A DNA stretch of 64,000 bases, taken from positions 3,923,501 through 3,987,500 of the forward strand of contig NZ_AP018449.1 in assembly GCF_003966895.1 (NCBI RefSeq), given 5' to 3'. This document shows positions 8,160-17,465 of the stretch, piece after piece. The position numbers and the translations under genes were made by a program. Below the pieces are notes generated by a model that saw only the letters and a program-made list of their open reading frames with translations, did no database searches and was not told the DNA's origin. How positions within the stretch are numbered: the first letter of the stretch is position 1; each line of letters starts with the position of its first letter. This DNA is from Methylomusa anaerophila (GTDB taxonomy: Bacteria; Bacillota; Negativicutes; Sporomusales; Sporomusaceae).

Positions 8160-9836
8160 ATGGCAATTTCCAATTCCCGCATTGAAAAGCTTGCTATATT
8201 TTTTTTTATTTTATCTGTATTATTGCTTGTCAGATTATTTTATTTACAAATTATGTCTGGGCATCAGCTGGCGCTTGAGGGATTAAGCATCAGGACGCAG
8301 GAAGTTCCCATAAGTATTGCCCGGGGAGAAGTGCTGGACAGAAATAGGTATCCGTTAACCAATACGTCTGTTAAGCATAGTGTTTTGGTTTTTCCTTCGC
8401 AATTATCGCCCTCAGTGGATTACGTCGACCAATTAGCCGGAGTAACATGGCTTTCCAATGAGGACAAATTTAATTTGGAACGAATTGACAGCCATGTACC
8501 TCCATTTCGCTTACAGAATGGAGTTGACTCCCGCACAGCTGCCAAGATTAATAACTTGGGTCTGCCAGGGATCATAGCTATAGCAGAAAGTAAACGTTAT
8601 GGCAACTATGCACTGGCAGCTCACATAGTTGGATACATAAATACTACTGACAACAAAGGCGTCAGTGGTATTGAAAACATGTATGACGATTTTTTACGCG
8701 ACAATCAGCCTGAGTATATTGCCGCCCTTGTCGATGCGAGTCAACAACTCATACCCGGTCTCGGATATAAAAGAGTAAAATTAGATTCCGGCGCTAGCCA
8801 TAATAATATTATTCTTACTATTGACAAACAGGTTCAGCAGCGGGTGGAAGAGATTATGGATCGAACTATTGCCAAGGGCTCAGTGATAATATTAAAACCC
8901 AGTTCAGGAGAAATTCTGGCAATGGCATCCCGACCAAACTTTGATGCCGATCATTTGAGTGATTATTTACAAAATCCATCTGCGCCGCTGTTAAATCGTA
9001 CTGTTGTCGCATACCCGCCCGGATCAGTGTTCAAACTTGTAGTTGCCGCTGCTGCTTTGGAAGGCAAAATTTTTAAACCTGATGATAAATTTTTTGATGC
9101 CGGGTATATTGACGTAAATAACGTACGATTTCAGGGATGGGATTACGAACAAGGACCGCGAGGAAAGATGACATTTACCGATGCAGTGGCCTATTCAAGT
9201 AATCCAATATTAATTCAAATTGCCCTGAAACTTGGTGCTGAAAAAGTCATGAGCATGGCGAAAAAAATGGGATTTGGCCAGCGAACAAAGCTCAATTTCT
9301 ACGGAGAAGCTGAAGGAAATCTGCCGGAACTTGCCGAACTGTTCCCTGCTGACTTGGCTAATCTTGCTATTGGTCAGGGAGTCTGTGAGGCTACACCGTT
9401 ACAAATAGGACAAATGATAGCAACAATCGTTAATGATGGAGTCAGGGCAGACCCTTACATCGTCAGCATGATTACCGCTCCTGACGGTTCAATCGTAAAA
9501 AAGTATCGCCAGGATATGTTTTCCGGTCAACGGGTCATTTCCAGGGAAACTGCCGAAAAATTAAAAGAAATGATGGCTGCCGTAACCCGGTATGGTACCG
9601 GAAAAGCAGCATATGTAGAAAATGATGGTTCAGGAGGAAAAACAGGTTCAGCAGAAACAGGGCGAATAGATTCAGCGGGTAAAAGTATCAGTCATGCATG
9701 GTTCGCGGGGTATACGCCTTTGGCTCATCCTCAATACGTTATTGTAGTATTTATAGAGGAAGGGATGTCGGGCGGCAATGTTGCAGCACCGGTATTCAAG
9801 GAGATTGCTAGTGAACTTATGAAGCTTAATCCTTAA
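8160..9836 (+). CDS. Class B penicillin-binding protein (FtsI/SpoVD/PBP2 type)
   Basis: 558-residue membrane-anchored D,D-transpeptidase that crosslinks peptidoglycan. The N-terminal transmembrane helix is at about residues 10-32 and is followed by the PBP dimerisation region (ARGEVLDRNRYPL). The transpeptidase domain has SVFK with catalytic Ser289, the SSN motif (AYSSNP) and KTGSAET. There is no C-terminal PASTA domain, unlike typical SpoVD. The ATG at 8160 has GGGGTG 7 bases upstream. It stands alone between trhP-DUF4911 and aroQ, so division, elongation and spore-cortex roles cannot be separated from sequence. Confidence 0.88.
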   Translation: MAISNSRIEKLAIFFFILSVLLLVRLFYLQIMSGHQLALEGLSIRTQEVPISIARGEVLDRNRYPLTNTSVKHSVLVFPSQLSPSVDYVDQLAGVTWLSNEDKFNLERIDSHVPPFRLQNGVDSRTAAKINNLGLPGIIAIAESKRYGNYALAAHIVGYINTTDNKGVSGIENMYDDFLRDNQPEYIAALVDASQQLIPGLGYKRVKLDSGASHNNIILTIDKQVQQRVEEIMDRTIAKGSVIILKPSSGEILAMASRPNFDADHLSDYLQNPSAPLLNRTVVAYPPGSVFKLVVAAAALEGKIFKPDDKFFDAGYIDVNNVRFQGWDYEQGPRGKMTFTDAVAYSSNPILIQIALKLGAEKVMSMAKKMGFGQRTKLNFYGEAEGNLPELAELFPADLANLAIGQGVCEATPLQIGQMIATIVNDGVRADPYIVSMITAPDGSIVKKYRQDMFSGQRVISRETAEKLKEMMAAVTRYGTGKAAYVENDGSGGKTGSAETGRIDSAGKSISHAWFAGYTPLAHPQYVIVVFIEEGMSGGNVAAPVFKEIASELMKLNP

Positions 9837-9858
9837 AATTCTAACGTAATTCTAACGT
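9837..9858. repeat. Direct 11-bp repeat before aroQ
   Basis: AATTCTAACGT occurs twice in tandem (9837-9847, 9848-9858), ending at the putative aroQ -35. Confidence 0.8.
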
Positions 9859-9886
9859 AGTCAAAATATAAAAATTATGCTAAAAT
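9858..9886 (+). promoter_or_regulatory. Putative sigma-A promoter for aroQ-efp
   Basis: TAGTCA (9858-9863; 4/6 to TTGACA), 17-base spacer, TAAAAT (9881-9886; 5/6). Correctly placed before aroQ; moderate match only. Confidence 0.45.
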
Positions 9887-9933
9887 GTAAAAGTTAGAAT
9901 ATATACCCGTCAATTCGTTGGAGATGATCATAG

Positions 9934-10395
9934 ATGGAAGAAGAAAAAAAGCGGCAAGTGCTGGTCATTCACGGGCCCAACCTAAATCTGTTGGGTAGGC
10001 GTGAACCCCATGTTTACGGGAATATTACACTTGATACAATCAATACTAAGTTAGCCGAAAAAGCAGAACTGCTAAATCTAAACGTGTCAGTTCTCCAAAC
10101 TAACCACGAAGGGGTTATGGTAGAGGAAATCCAAAAGGCGGAAGGCAGATTTGACGCTATTATCATAAACCCTGCCGCTTTTACTCATTACAGCATTGCT
10201 GTTCGCGATGCCTTAGCCGCCGTGAACGTTCCGGCTATTGAAGTTCATTTGTCAAACATATATAAACGGGAAGAATTTCGTCACCATTCAGTTATTTCGC
10301 CTGTAGCTGTTGGGCAAATTGCCGGCTTTGGCGCCGAGAGCTACATAATGGCTCTCTATGCCGCCGATTGTTTAATAAGGGGAGATAAGGCATGA
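9934..10395 (+). CDS. aroQ: Type II 3-dehydroquinate dehydratase
   Basis: 153-residue type II dehydroquinase, third step of the shikimate pathway (3-dehydroquinate to 3-dehydroshikimate). Characteristic motifs are IHGPNLNLLGRREP at the N-terminus, QTNHEG, INPAAFTHYS and the substrate-binding EVHLSN. Length is normal with a short charged N-terminal extension (MEEEKKR). TTGGAGATG lies upstream. The stop overlaps the next start (ATGA), so aroQ is coupled to the aminopeptidase gene, an order often seen with efp in Bacillota. Confidence 0.95.
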   Translation: MEEEKKRQVLVIHGPNLNLLGRREPHVYGNITLDTINTKLAEKAELLNLNVSVLQTNHEGVMVEEIQKAEGRFDAIIINPAAFTHYSIAVRDALAAVNVPAIEVHLSNIYKREEFRHHSVISPVAVGQIAGFGAESYIMALYAADCLIRGDKA

Positions 10396-11459
10396 ATCAA
10401 CGCTTGCTCAAACTGAATCAACTGCGAGATAAACATCAACTTGACATTGTGCTTGTCAGCAAGCCGGAAAATAGGCGTTATTTCAGCGGATTTCGCGGGT
10501 CGGCCGGTATACTGGCGATAAGCCGGAACACCAAAACACTGGTTACAGATTTTCGCTATATTGAGCAAGCAAAGATCCAGGCACCGGACTATAACATTAT
10601 TAAACACGGAGTATCGGTGTTTGAAACTTTGACTCAAATATTGGGAGAGATGGCAACCAGTCCTGCGCGTATCGGTTTTGAAAGCGATTTTGTTACTTGG
10701 GAAGTACATAGCAAGTTACGTGAAGTTTTTCCTAATGATGAATTAATTCCGCTTAAACTTGATCTCCTTCGAATGGAGAAAGACCCGGAGGAACTTGGTT
10801 TAATTCAACAGGCTGTCGCTATCGCCGACAAGGCATTTAGCCATATTTTAGAGTATATCAGGCCGGGGGTGTCAGAACGGGATATTGCGTCTGAGCTTGA
10901 ACATCATATGCGCGGACTTGGCTCTGAAAAGCCGGCTTTCGATACCATCGTAGCCTCTGGCTACCGCGGGGCATTACCTCATGGTCAGGCTTCAGATAAA
11001 CATATCAAAACCGGGGATTTTGTGACCATGGATTTTGGCGCTGTTTATCAAGGGTATCATTCAGATATCACCCGAACGGTAGTTGTAGGAAAGGCGAATG
11101 ATAAACAACGTCAGATATATAAAACCGTTTTAACTGCTCAAATTGCCGGAATTAAGGCGGTAATTGCCGGAAAAACCGGCAAAGAAGTAGATGCGGCGGC
11201 AAGAAAAATTATCCATGATGCCGGCTACGGTGATTATTTTGGGCATGGTTTGGGGCACTCGCTGGGATTGGCCATTCATGAAGACCCGCGACTTTCACCC
11301 AGCGGCGCTATTCCCCTTGCGCCCAATATGGTGGTAACGGTTGAACCGGGGATTTACCTGCCGGAATGGGGTGGCGTTCGGATTGAGGATGTTGTTGTAG
11401 TTTCTGCGTCCGGCTGTAAAATATTGACTGGCAGTAATAAACAACTTATAGAATTATAG
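10392..11459 (+). CDS. M24 family Xaa-Pro aminopeptidase
   Basis: 355-residue cytoplasmic metallopeptidase that removes N-terminal residues preceding proline. The N-terminal creatinase-like domain contains KPENRRYFSGFRGSAG. The pita-bread domain shows the five metal ligands: Asp in TMDFGAVYQGYHSD (two), His in GHGLGHSLG, Glu in TVEPGIYLPE and Glu in GGVRIED. It overlaps aroQ by 4 bases and precedes efp; the proximity to EF-P, which relieves polyproline stalling, is a common arrangement. The last codons and stop lie in a short tandem repeat. Confidence 0.93.
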   Translation: MNQRLLKLNQLRDKHQLDIVLVSKPENRRYFSGFRGSAGILAISRNTKTLVTDFRYIEQAKIQAPDYNIIKHGVSVFETLTQILGEMATSPARIGFESDFVTWEVHSKLREVFPNDELIPLKLDLLRMEKDPEELGLIQQAVAIADKAFSHILEYIRPGVSERDIASELEHHMRGLGSEKPAFDTIVASGYRGALPHGQASDKHIKTGDFVTMDFGAVYQGYHSDITRTVVVGKANDKQRQIYKTVLTAQIAGIKAVIAGKTGKEVDAAARKIIHDAGYGDYFGHGLGHSLGLAIHEDPRLSPSGAIPLAPNMVVTVEPGIYLPEWGGVRIEDVVVVSASGCKILTGSNKQLIEL

Positions 11460-11473
11460 AATTATAGAATTAT
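11446..11473. repeat. Tandem repeat at the aminopeptidase stop codon
   Basis: Units of TTATAGAA, about three and a half copies, spanning the last codons (ELI, LIEL) and TAG stop of the M24 peptidase gene and the following spacer. Confidence 0.75.
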
Positions 11474-11505
11474 TGTAGTTAATATAATAATGGGGAGGCT
11501 ATTGA

Positions 11506-12063
11506 ATGATTTCCAGTAATGATTTTCGTACAGGTGTAACCATCGAAATTGACGGCGACGTATGGCAAGTCGTTGATTTTCAGCATGTTAAGCCAGGCAA
11601 AGGAGCCGCTTTCGTTCGGGCAAAATTAAAGAATGTACGTACCGGCGCTGTCGTTGAACGTACCTTTAATGCTGGTGAAAAACTTCCCAAAGCACATGTG
11701 GAGCGCCGGGAAATGCAATTTTTGTACGAGAGTGACGACATGTTTAATTTAATGGACAACGAAACTTTTGAACAAATCTCTTTGACGGAAAACCAGTTAG
11801 GGGATGCCAAAAAATTCTTAAAAGAAAATATGAACATTGCTGTCCAATTTTTTCAAGGGATAGTAATTGGCGTTGATTTGCCTATGTCAGTTGAGCTAAG
11901 AGTAGTTGAAACAGATCCTGGTATCCGTGGTGATACCGCCACCGGTGGTACAAAACCGGCAAAATTAGAGACCGGCCATGTGGTACGAGTACCCTTGTTC
12001 ATCGAAGTTGGCGAAGTTCTTAGAGTGGATACGCGCACCGGCGAGTACATAGAAAGAGCATAA
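11506..12063 (+). CDS. efp: Elongation factor P
   Basis: 185-residue translation factor that binds between P and E sites and promotes peptide bond formation at polyproline stretches. Three OB-like domains; the modification-loop region is [16 protein letters not shown], with Lys in the PGKG tip (residue 32), and the C-terminal signature [16 protein letters not shown] is intact. GGGGAGG lies 9 bases before the ATG. Last gene of the aroQ-peptidase-efp group; no convincing terminator follows it. Confidence 0.96.
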   Translation: MISSNDFRTGVTIEIDGDVWQVVDFQHVKPGKGAAFVRAKLKNVRTGAVVERTFNAGEKLPKAHVERREMQFLYESDDMFNLMDNETFEQISLTENQLGDAKKFLKENMNIAVQFFQGIVIGVDLPMSVELRVVETDPGIRGDTATGGTKPAKLETGHVVRVPLFIEVGEVLRVDTRTGEYIERA

Positions 12064-12178
12064 CCGTGCCCTATTGATAGGCCCCCATTTTAGTTATGAT
12101 TTAGGCTGCTTTGGACATACTACATTTAGTAAGTAGTAGCCACAGCTAACATAGCGAAAAGGGGGGTTGTTTACTATT

Positions 12179-12673
12179 ATGGGAAATATGAAAGAAAGAG
12201 TAGCTTATCTTCAAGGTTTAACAAAGGGACTTAATGTTAATGAGCAGTCGGCAGAAGGAAAACTACTGCTCAATATTATCGATGTATTGGATTCATTTGC
12301 CGAAGAAGTATATAATGTTAATCTTGCCCAGCGTGAGTTGGAAGAGTACGTAGAATCGATCGATGAAGACTTAACTGGACTGGAAGAACAGCTATATGAC
12401 GAAGATTGTGATGGTGTTGATGAGGTTGATGATGACACTGATGATGAAGCCTATGATGATGAAGCCTATGATGACGACGATATGGTCGAAATGGCCTGTC
12501 CTTCCTGTCACGAGTTGGTCACTTTTGAATCAAACATTTTAGATGAAGAAGAGGACATAGAAGTAACCTGTCCATACTGTGGACAAGTGGTATACGATAA
12601 TGCCTTGGACATTGCCGATACCGGCACGCGCGTGATGCGGGACTCAAATCATATTATGCATCCTGGAGTCTAA
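12179..12673 (+). CDS. Acidic zinc-ribbon protein (CD1247 N-terminal domain family)
   Basis: 164-residue cytoplasmic protein of unknown function. Residues 1-70 form the helical domain known from C. difficile CD1247 (MKERVAYLQGLTKGLNV). A very acidic linker follows, built on a twofold 15-base tandem repeat (DDEAY), and then a zinc ribbon with CPSC and CPYC. It sits between efp and spoIIIAA. The start is uncertain: ATG 12179 is 12 bases from a GGGGGG run, and TTG 12167 is directly adjacent to that run. Confidence 0.75.
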   Translation: MGNMKERVAYLQGLTKGLNVNEQSAEGKLLLNIIDVLDSFAEEVYNVNLAQRELEEYVESIDEDLTGLEEQLYDEDCDGVDEVDDDTDDEAYDDEAYDDDDMVEMACPSCHELVTFESNILDEEEDIEVTCPYCGQVVYDNALDIADTGTRVMRDSNHIMHPGV

Positions 12674-12690
12674 GGGAATCTTCTTGATGT

Positions 12691-12718
12691 ATCCCGGAAT
12701 ATTCCGGGATTTTTTTTG
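12691..12718 (+). terminator. Rho-independent terminator before spoIIIA
   Basis: Perfect 20-base palindrome ATCCCGGAATATTCCGGGAT followed by T7. Separates the zinc-ribbon gene from the spoIIIA operon. Confidence 0.92.
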
Positions 12719-12848
12719 GGTATTATTTATAACCGCTTCGCGTTTTTCTTAGGTATAAAGTTGAATTTTTAACATATCTATGTAAAGAAAGAACAATAAA
12801 TAAATTTGTTTAATGTAGTAAGTTAGTATATTTTTAGGGTGGAATAAA

Positions 12849-13865
12849 ATGGAAGATTTCCGATCGACAGTTAAAATTCAAATATGCTCCGTTCTAGCGC
12901 CCCGAATAGCCGAAATAGTTGAGAAGTTGCGAGATAATGTTTTATACAAAATATCTGAGATACGGCTTAGAGTAGGGCAACCGCTATTAATAGTGCTGGA
13001 TACTAAAGATATCATGGTTGGTTTAGATGGCCAACCGGTTGTTAGCTTGGATAAAGCATATCATTGCAGTAACGACGACATAAAGAGAACATTTCAGATG
13101 ATTAGCAGAAATTCATTATATGCTTTAGAAGAAGAATTACGATCAGGGTATGTCACAATATCAGGTGGACACCGGGTTGGGTTAACTGGACAGGCAATTA
13201 TGGAAAACGGCAATTTAAAAGCTATGAAACATATCAATGCACTAAATTTCAGAATTGCCAGAGAAATCCCTGGCAATGGGGAAAACATCATTCATTACTT
13301 ATTAAGAAATAAAAAACAAGTATTGAATACGCTTATCATTTCTCCACCACGTTGTGGTAAAACAACATTGCTAAGAGATTTGATCCGTTTGATAAGCATG
13401 GGTGTACCGCAGCTTAATTTTATTGGTGTTCAAGTAGGCATAGTTGACGAACGTTCGGAAGTAGCTGCTTGTTGTGATGGCGTGCCAAGTTTTGATTTAG
13501 GGCCGCGAACTGATGTACTGGACGCCTGTCCCAAGGCCGGCGGCATGCTAATGCTCATTAGAGCTATGTCGCCGGCCGTCATAGCAACCGATGAATTAGG
13601 CCGGGCGGAAGATGCCGAGGCAGTAAAAGAAGCCGTTAATGCGGGCGTGAGTGTAATCGCGTCGGTTCATGGCTACGATGTGGAAAATATCCGCTGCCGC
13701 CCATACGTTAGCCAATTGATCGAAGAGAAGGTGTTTCACCGCTATGTCGTTCTTAGCAGCCGCCTCGGGCCGGGTACTATTGAAAAAATCATTGATGGTA
13801 AAGCAGAACAAATATTATTTGACGGCCGGAGCGGGAGCGGAAATGAGGTAAAAATATGTGGTTGA
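12849..13865 (+). CDS. spoIIIAA: Stage III sporulation protein AA, ATPase
   Basis: 338-residue secretion-type ATPase of the SpoIIIA-SpoIIQ channel, acting in the mother cell to sustain late forespore gene expression. The Walker A motif is PPRCGKTTLL (Lys171), with VDERSE and the RAMSPAVIATDELG Walker B region. The N-terminal region SEIRLRVGQPL is typical. First gene of an eight-gene operon; AGGGTGG precedes the ATG. Its stop lies 10 bases inside spoIIIAB. In Bacillus the operon is sigma-E dependent; I could not pick a convincing sigma-E promoter here. Confidence 0.96.
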   Translation: MEDFRSTVKIQICSVLAPRIAEIVEKLRDNVLYKISEIRLRVGQPLLIVLDTKDIMVGLDGQPVVSLDKAYHCSNDDIKRTFQMISRNSLYALEEELRSGYVTISGGHRVGLTGQAIMENGNLKAMKHINALNFRIAREIPGNGENIIHYLLRNKKQVLNTLIISPPRCGKTTLLRDLIRLISMGVPQLNFIGVQVGIVDERSEVAACCDGVPSFDLGPRTDVLDACPKAGGMLMLIRAMSPAVIATDELGRAEDAEAVKEAVNAGVSVIASVHGYDVENIRCRPYVSQLIEEKVFHRYVVLSSRLGPGTIEKIIDGKAEQILFDGRSGSGNEVKICG

Positions 13866-14377
13866 AATTACTAGGAAGTATTTGTGTTATCATGGCAGGT
13901 TCAGGACTTGGTTTTATAATTGCTTCCCGTTATATTGAGCGTCCCAAACAAATTCGGCAAATAGTAAGCTGTATAGCATCGCTTCAATCCTATATTACCT
14001 ACGCCGCCTACCCATTACCGGCGGCGTTAGTCCAATCCACCAGCGGTATTAGAGGACCTATCGCGATATTATTTCAAAGGATGTCCGATGTATTAGAAAA
14101 TAGCAGATGGCTGTCACCGCGCGAAGCATGGAATCACGTTACAGAAGAAATAGGAGAGCAGCTTGTTTTAAAAAGACCCGAGAGGGAAGTACTTGAAGTA
14201 TTCTGCGCCAATCTGGGTTCAATGAATCGGGAAGAACAGCAAAAGTTCCTAAACATGGTGCGAGAACAATTAATTGGCATACAAAATGAGGCTGAATCAA
14301 CTTGCCGACAGAATGTCAAAATGTATCGATATTTAGGAGTATGCGGCGGATTGGCAGTGGCAATTGTTTTGCTTTGA
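13856..14377 (+). CDS. spoIIIAB: Stage III sporulation protein AB
   Basis: 173-residue mother-cell membrane protein with a GspF-like fold, thought to connect the ATPase to the channel. Transmembrane helices lie at about residues 5-25 and at the C-terminus (YLGVCGGLAVAIVLL). Family hallmarks such as GLGFIIASRYIERPKQI and the LSPREAW region are present. It overlaps spoIIIAA by 10 bases. The C-terminal helix ends abruptly at the stop, as usual for this family. Confidence 0.94.
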   Translation: MWLKLLGSICVIMAGSGLGFIIASRYIERPKQIRQIVSCIASLQSYITYAAYPLPAALVQSTSGIRGPIAILFQRMSDVLENSRWLSPREAWNHVTEEIGEQLVLKRPEREVLEVFCANLGSMNREEQQKFLNMVREQLIGIQNEAESTCRQNVKMYRYLGVCGGLAVAIVLL

Positions 14378-14415
14378 TTTGCCTACGCCTTATGTTTGTG
14401 GGAGGGAGCAAAGAT

Positions 14416-14613
14416 ATGGGACTAGATATCTTGTTCAAAATTGCCGGTGTGGGGATTTTAGTTTCAGTCTTCCATACTGCATTGAAACAAGCCGGAAAGG
14501 AAGATATGGCACACTTGTGTACTTTGGCAGGTTTTTCTTTGGTTTTGCTATGGGTTGTACAACTGCTGGGGAGGCTGTTTTCCACCGTGCAGGATGTATT
14601 TAAGCTGTTTTAA
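14416..14613 (+). CDS. spoIIIAC: Stage III sporulation protein AC
   Basis: 65-residue protein made of two transmembrane helices (LFKIAGVGILVSVFHTAL and CTLAGFSLVLLWVVQLL), exactly the family size. With SpoIIIAD it forms part of the membrane assembly of the mother-cell channel. The ATG at 14416 was chosen because GGGAGGGAG ends 7 bases upstream and because the longer in-frame reading would overlap spoIIIAB without conserved sequence. Confidence 0.94.
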   Translation: MGLDILFKIAGVGILVSVFHTALKQAGKEDMAHLCTLAGFSLVLLWVVQLLGRLFSTVQDVFKLF

Positions 14614-14627
14614 GGAGTACAAGTATC

Positions 14628-15014
14628 ATGGAAATAATTCAAATTATTGGACTTGGCTTTGTAGTAACTTTACTGATATTGATCGTTAAATACCAAAAAC
14701 CTGAACTGGCAGTGCAGCTAAGTCTTACATTAGCGACAATTATTTTTCTGATGGTATTAAGCAAACTGCAAGTCGTGCTGGAGTTGTTCAGGGATTTGGC
14801 GGAAAAAGCCAATATCAGTCAAATATACTTAAATACGATACTAAAAATTATAGGAATTGCCTACGTAACTGACTTTGGCGCTCAAGTATGCAGGGACGCC
14901 GGTGAAGGAGCCGTTGCGGGTAAAATTGAATTTGCCGGTAAAATACTCGTAATGATTATGGCCATTCCTATTATTGCTCTCGTATTGCAGACGATTACAC
15001 GACTCATTCCATAA
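14628..15014 (+). CDS. spoIIIAD: Stage III sporulation protein AD
   Basis: 128-residue membrane protein with about four hydrophobic segments and the family features IVKYQKPELAVQLSL and TILKIIGIAYVTDFGAQVC. Component of the SpoIIIA channel complex in the outer forespore (mother-cell) membrane. AAGGAG precedes the ATG, 14 bases after spoIIIAC. Length is standard. Confidence 0.94.
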   Translation: MEIIQIIGLGFVVTLLILIVKYQKPELAVQLSLTLATIIFLMVLSKLQVVLELFRDLAEKANISQIYLNTILKIIGIAYVTDFGAQVCRDAGEGAVAGKIEFAGKILVMIMAIPIIALVLQTITRLIP

Positions 15015-15026
15015 GGTGGAATATAT

Positions 15027-16193
15027 GTGAAAAAGCAAGTCCTAATCATTTTGTTTATGCTTTTCTTCAATTCCGGCGCCTGGGCAGCGACACCCGAAAC
15101 ACCCGCTTCAGAGCTCCCTATGGATATGCTTGACGGTACTTCCATAGCAAACATAAACAAATTCATTTCAAATATAAATAATGAACTGAATACCGGTCTT
15201 CCTCTGCTGAATACCGATATCATCAAAGAAATAGCTGCCCAAGGACTTTCTTTAGATTGGAAATTGGTGTGGTATAAGGCGTTAAACTATCTATTCAAAG
15301 AACTGGCTGTTAATATGAACTTAATGGGGAAACTTCTCTTTTTAGCTGTTTTATGTGCATTATTACAAAATTTACATAGTTCTTTTGAGCATTCCACCAT
15401 GTCTATGTTAGCTTATTGTGTTTGCTTCATATTTCTTGCAGTTATTGCCTTAAATGCTTTTCACCAGGGAATGACGCTGGCCAAAGATACGGTAGGAAAT
15501 ATGGTGGGATTCATGGAAGCATTACTACCCCTTCTTTTATCCTTGCTGGCAGGGGTTGGGGCTGTTACATCCGTGGCGCTGTTTACTCCCCTTATGCTGC
15601 TGGTGGTTAGTGTTATGAGCCTAGTTGTAAAAGATGTGATTCTACCGTTATTATTTTTATCGTCCGTTCTGGAATGTGTAAACTATCTAGCCGGTAAATA
15701 CAGGATGAGTAACCTCAGCGGAGTTATAAAACAGTCTGCGCTGGTGCTTCTTGGCCTTTCCATGGTAATTTTTATCGGCATCATCACCATTCAGGGAGCA
15801 GCAGGCAGTGTAGCAGATGGATTAACCCTGAGAACGGCCAAATACGCAACTGCTACATTTATTCCCGTAGTGGGAAAAATGTTTGCCGATACAGTTGAAC
15901 TGGTTATGGGGGCATCATTGTTGCTAAAAAATGCCGTCGGTGTATTTGGTGTAATGGTAATTATGACGTTGTGCGCCTTACCGCTGATAAAACTTTTGTC
16001 TCTTATTATCATGATCAAAATTGCCGGTGCGCTTATCCAGCCCATGGGTGATGAAAACATGGCCAAGTGCCTTGACGGCATAGGAAACAATTTCCTATTA
16101 GTATTTGGCGCTTTATTGACAGTTGCCTTAATGTTTTTCTTAGTTATTACTATGGTTATAGGCACCGGCACCATGACGATGATGCTGCGCTAA
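15027..16193 (+). CDS. spoIIIAE: Stage III sporulation protein AE
   Basis: 388-residue polytopic membrane protein with an N-terminal signal peptide (about residues 1-20, ending GAWA) and 6-8 transmembrane helices in the rest. It belongs to a transporter-like family and is required for the SpoIIIA channel. The soluble stretch after the signal contains the LPMDMLDG and IKEIAAQGLSLDW segments. The GTG at 15027 is used, with AAGGTGG 8 bases upstream; an overlapping ATG two bases earlier runs straight into a stop. Confidence 0.94.
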   Translation: MKKQVLIILFMLFFNSGAWAATPETPASELPMDMLDGTSIANINKFISNINNELNTGLPLLNTDIIKEIAAQGLSLDWKLVWYKALNYLFKELAVNMNLMGKLLFLAVLCALLQNLHSSFEHSTMSMLAYCVCFIFLAVIALNAFHQGMTLAKDTVGNMVGFMEALLPLLLSLLAGVGAVTSVALFTPLMLLVVSVMSLVVKDVILPLLFLSSVLECVNYLAGKYRMSNLSGVIKQSALVLLGLSMVIFIGIITIQGAAGSVADGLTLRTAKYATATFIPVVGKMFADTVELVMGASLLLKNAVGVFGVMVIMTLCALPLIKLLSLIIMIKIAGALIQPMGDENMAKCLDGIGNNFLLVFGALLTVALMFFLVITMVIGTGTMTMMLR

Positions 16194-16229
16194 TTATTGC
16201 AATTTACTGCCGGTTGAAGGGGAATTTCA

Positions 16230-16835
16230 ATGATGGCTTCAGTAACTCAGTGGGTAAAAAGCATAGTGTTTGTAGTGATGTTTGCCGCTTTTCTTGAAAT
16301 ATTGCTGCCCAATAACAGTATGCAAAGATTTGTAAGAGTCATTACTGGGCTTTTTATTATGCTAACGATTTTAAATCCTATTATTGATTTGATTGATAGT
16401 GGCATAAATATACGGCAAATTCCGGCTCTTAGCTCGCAAGCAGATAGTATGGACGGCGCCGTTTCCCATGCTGTCAATTATGCTAGCCAAAAACGAGAAC
16501 TAATAGCAAGAGAAATGTATAGTAAAGATTTAGCAAAGCAGATAAGAGCTACTGTTTTAGCTGTGGCTGGAGTTGCTGACGCCAAAATAGAGGTAATTTT
16601 ACAAGAAGAAATTGAGTCCCAAAAAACAGCACTTATCCAACAAGTTATAGTGTACATTCAGCCGGGAATTATGGCGGCAGACCGGAAGGTCACAAAAGTA
16701 GCAATCGGTAATCAAGATTTGAGTGAAATAGGGAATAGGGCATTATCAGATCAAGTTAAGGATAAGGTAAGACATACTATAGCTGAATTATACCAGTTAC
16801 GCCAGGAACAAATCGATATAAGGCAAATGAATTGA
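16230..16835 (+). CDS. spoIIIAF: Stage III sporulation protein AF
   Basis: 201-residue protein with two N-terminal transmembrane helices (about residues 10-28 and 35-52) and a soluble C-terminal domain of ring-building fold (VLAVAGVADAKIEVILQEE). In Bacillus SpoIIIAF is one of the ring-forming SpoIIIA proteins. It lies 36 bases after spoIIIAE; two start codons in tandem (ATGATG) follow GAAGGGGAA. Confidence 0.93.
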   Translation: MMASVTQWVKSIVFVVMFAAFLEILLPNNSMQRFVRVITGLFIMLTILNPIIDLIDSGINIRQIPALSSQADSMDGAVSHAVNYASQKRELIAREMYSKDLAKQIRATVLAVAGVADAKIEVILQEEIESQKTALIQQVIVYIQPGIMAADRKVTKVAIGNQDLSEIGNRALSDQVKDKVRHTIAELYQLRQEQIDIRQMN

Positions 16836-16850
16836 GGAGGAATTTTGAGT

Positions 16851-17456
16851 ATGGCTGCGTTGGGAACAGCAATACAAGATTGGTTATCGCAAGCAAAAAA
16901 AATTACTAAAGGCGGTAATATCAATTTTCGACTTATTCTCTTAGGAGTCATAGGAATTATTTTACTGTTGGTAAGTGGTTTGCTTGAATCGCCGCAAACG
17001 AAAACTAAAATACCGGTGGTCCTGCCAAATGAGAGTGCTAAAACGGCAGTGGGAAACAGGAGCTTTGAAGAAGCTATGGAAGCTAAACTGGCTAATACAT
17101 TGGCGCAAATTAAAGGAGCCGGGACAGTCTCGGTAAGCATAACCTTAGAAAGCAGCGGTATGTCGGAACACGCCAAAAATGTTACCAGAGAAACAAAGGT
17201 CATACAGGAAAAGGATACAGCGGGAGGGATACGGACTACTACTGAAACGAAAGAAACCGAGCAGATTTTACTCAGTAAGGATAACGGCAACGACCATCCT
17301 GTCATGGTACGGGAGTCCAAACCGGTAATAAAAGGAGTTTTGATTGTAGCCGAAGGAGCAAACGATTCGAATGTTAAAGCTAATATTACCAAGGCCATTG
17401 AATCAGGACTAGGCGTACCGTCCTATAAAGTTACTGTGTTACCACAAAGAAGATGA
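16851..17456 (+). CDS. spoIIIAG: Stage III sporulation protein AG
   Basis: 201-residue ring-forming channel protein. One transmembrane helix at about residues 26-43 is followed by the EscJ/PrgK-like extracytoplasmic domain (LANTLAQIKGAGTVSVSITLES), split by the beta-triangle insertion rich in Thr/Glu that is typical of SpoIIIAG. The ATG at 16851 is 10 bases from GAGGAGG; an upstream TTG at 16845 is only 4 bases away and was not preferred. Confidence 0.93.
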   Translation: MAALGTAIQDWLSQAKKITKGGNINFRLILLGVIGIILLLVSGLLESPQTKTKIPVVLPNESAKTAVGNRSFEEAMEAKLANTLAQIKGAGTVSVSITLESSGMSEHAKNVTRETKVIQEKDTAGGIRTTTETKETEQILLSKDNGNDHPVMVRESKPVIKGVLIVAEGANDSNVKANITKAIESGLGVPSYKVTVLPQRR

Positions 17457-17465
17457 GGTGGAATT

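Noticed and set aside
12760-12848. Sigma-E promoter for the spoIIIA operon
   Set aside because: Only a poor match (ACATATC / CAATAAAT) could be found, although sigma-E control is expected from Bacillus.
16751-17398. 215-codon frame antisense to spoIIIAF/AG
   Set aside because: Covers two recognised sporulation genes and shows no motif of its own.
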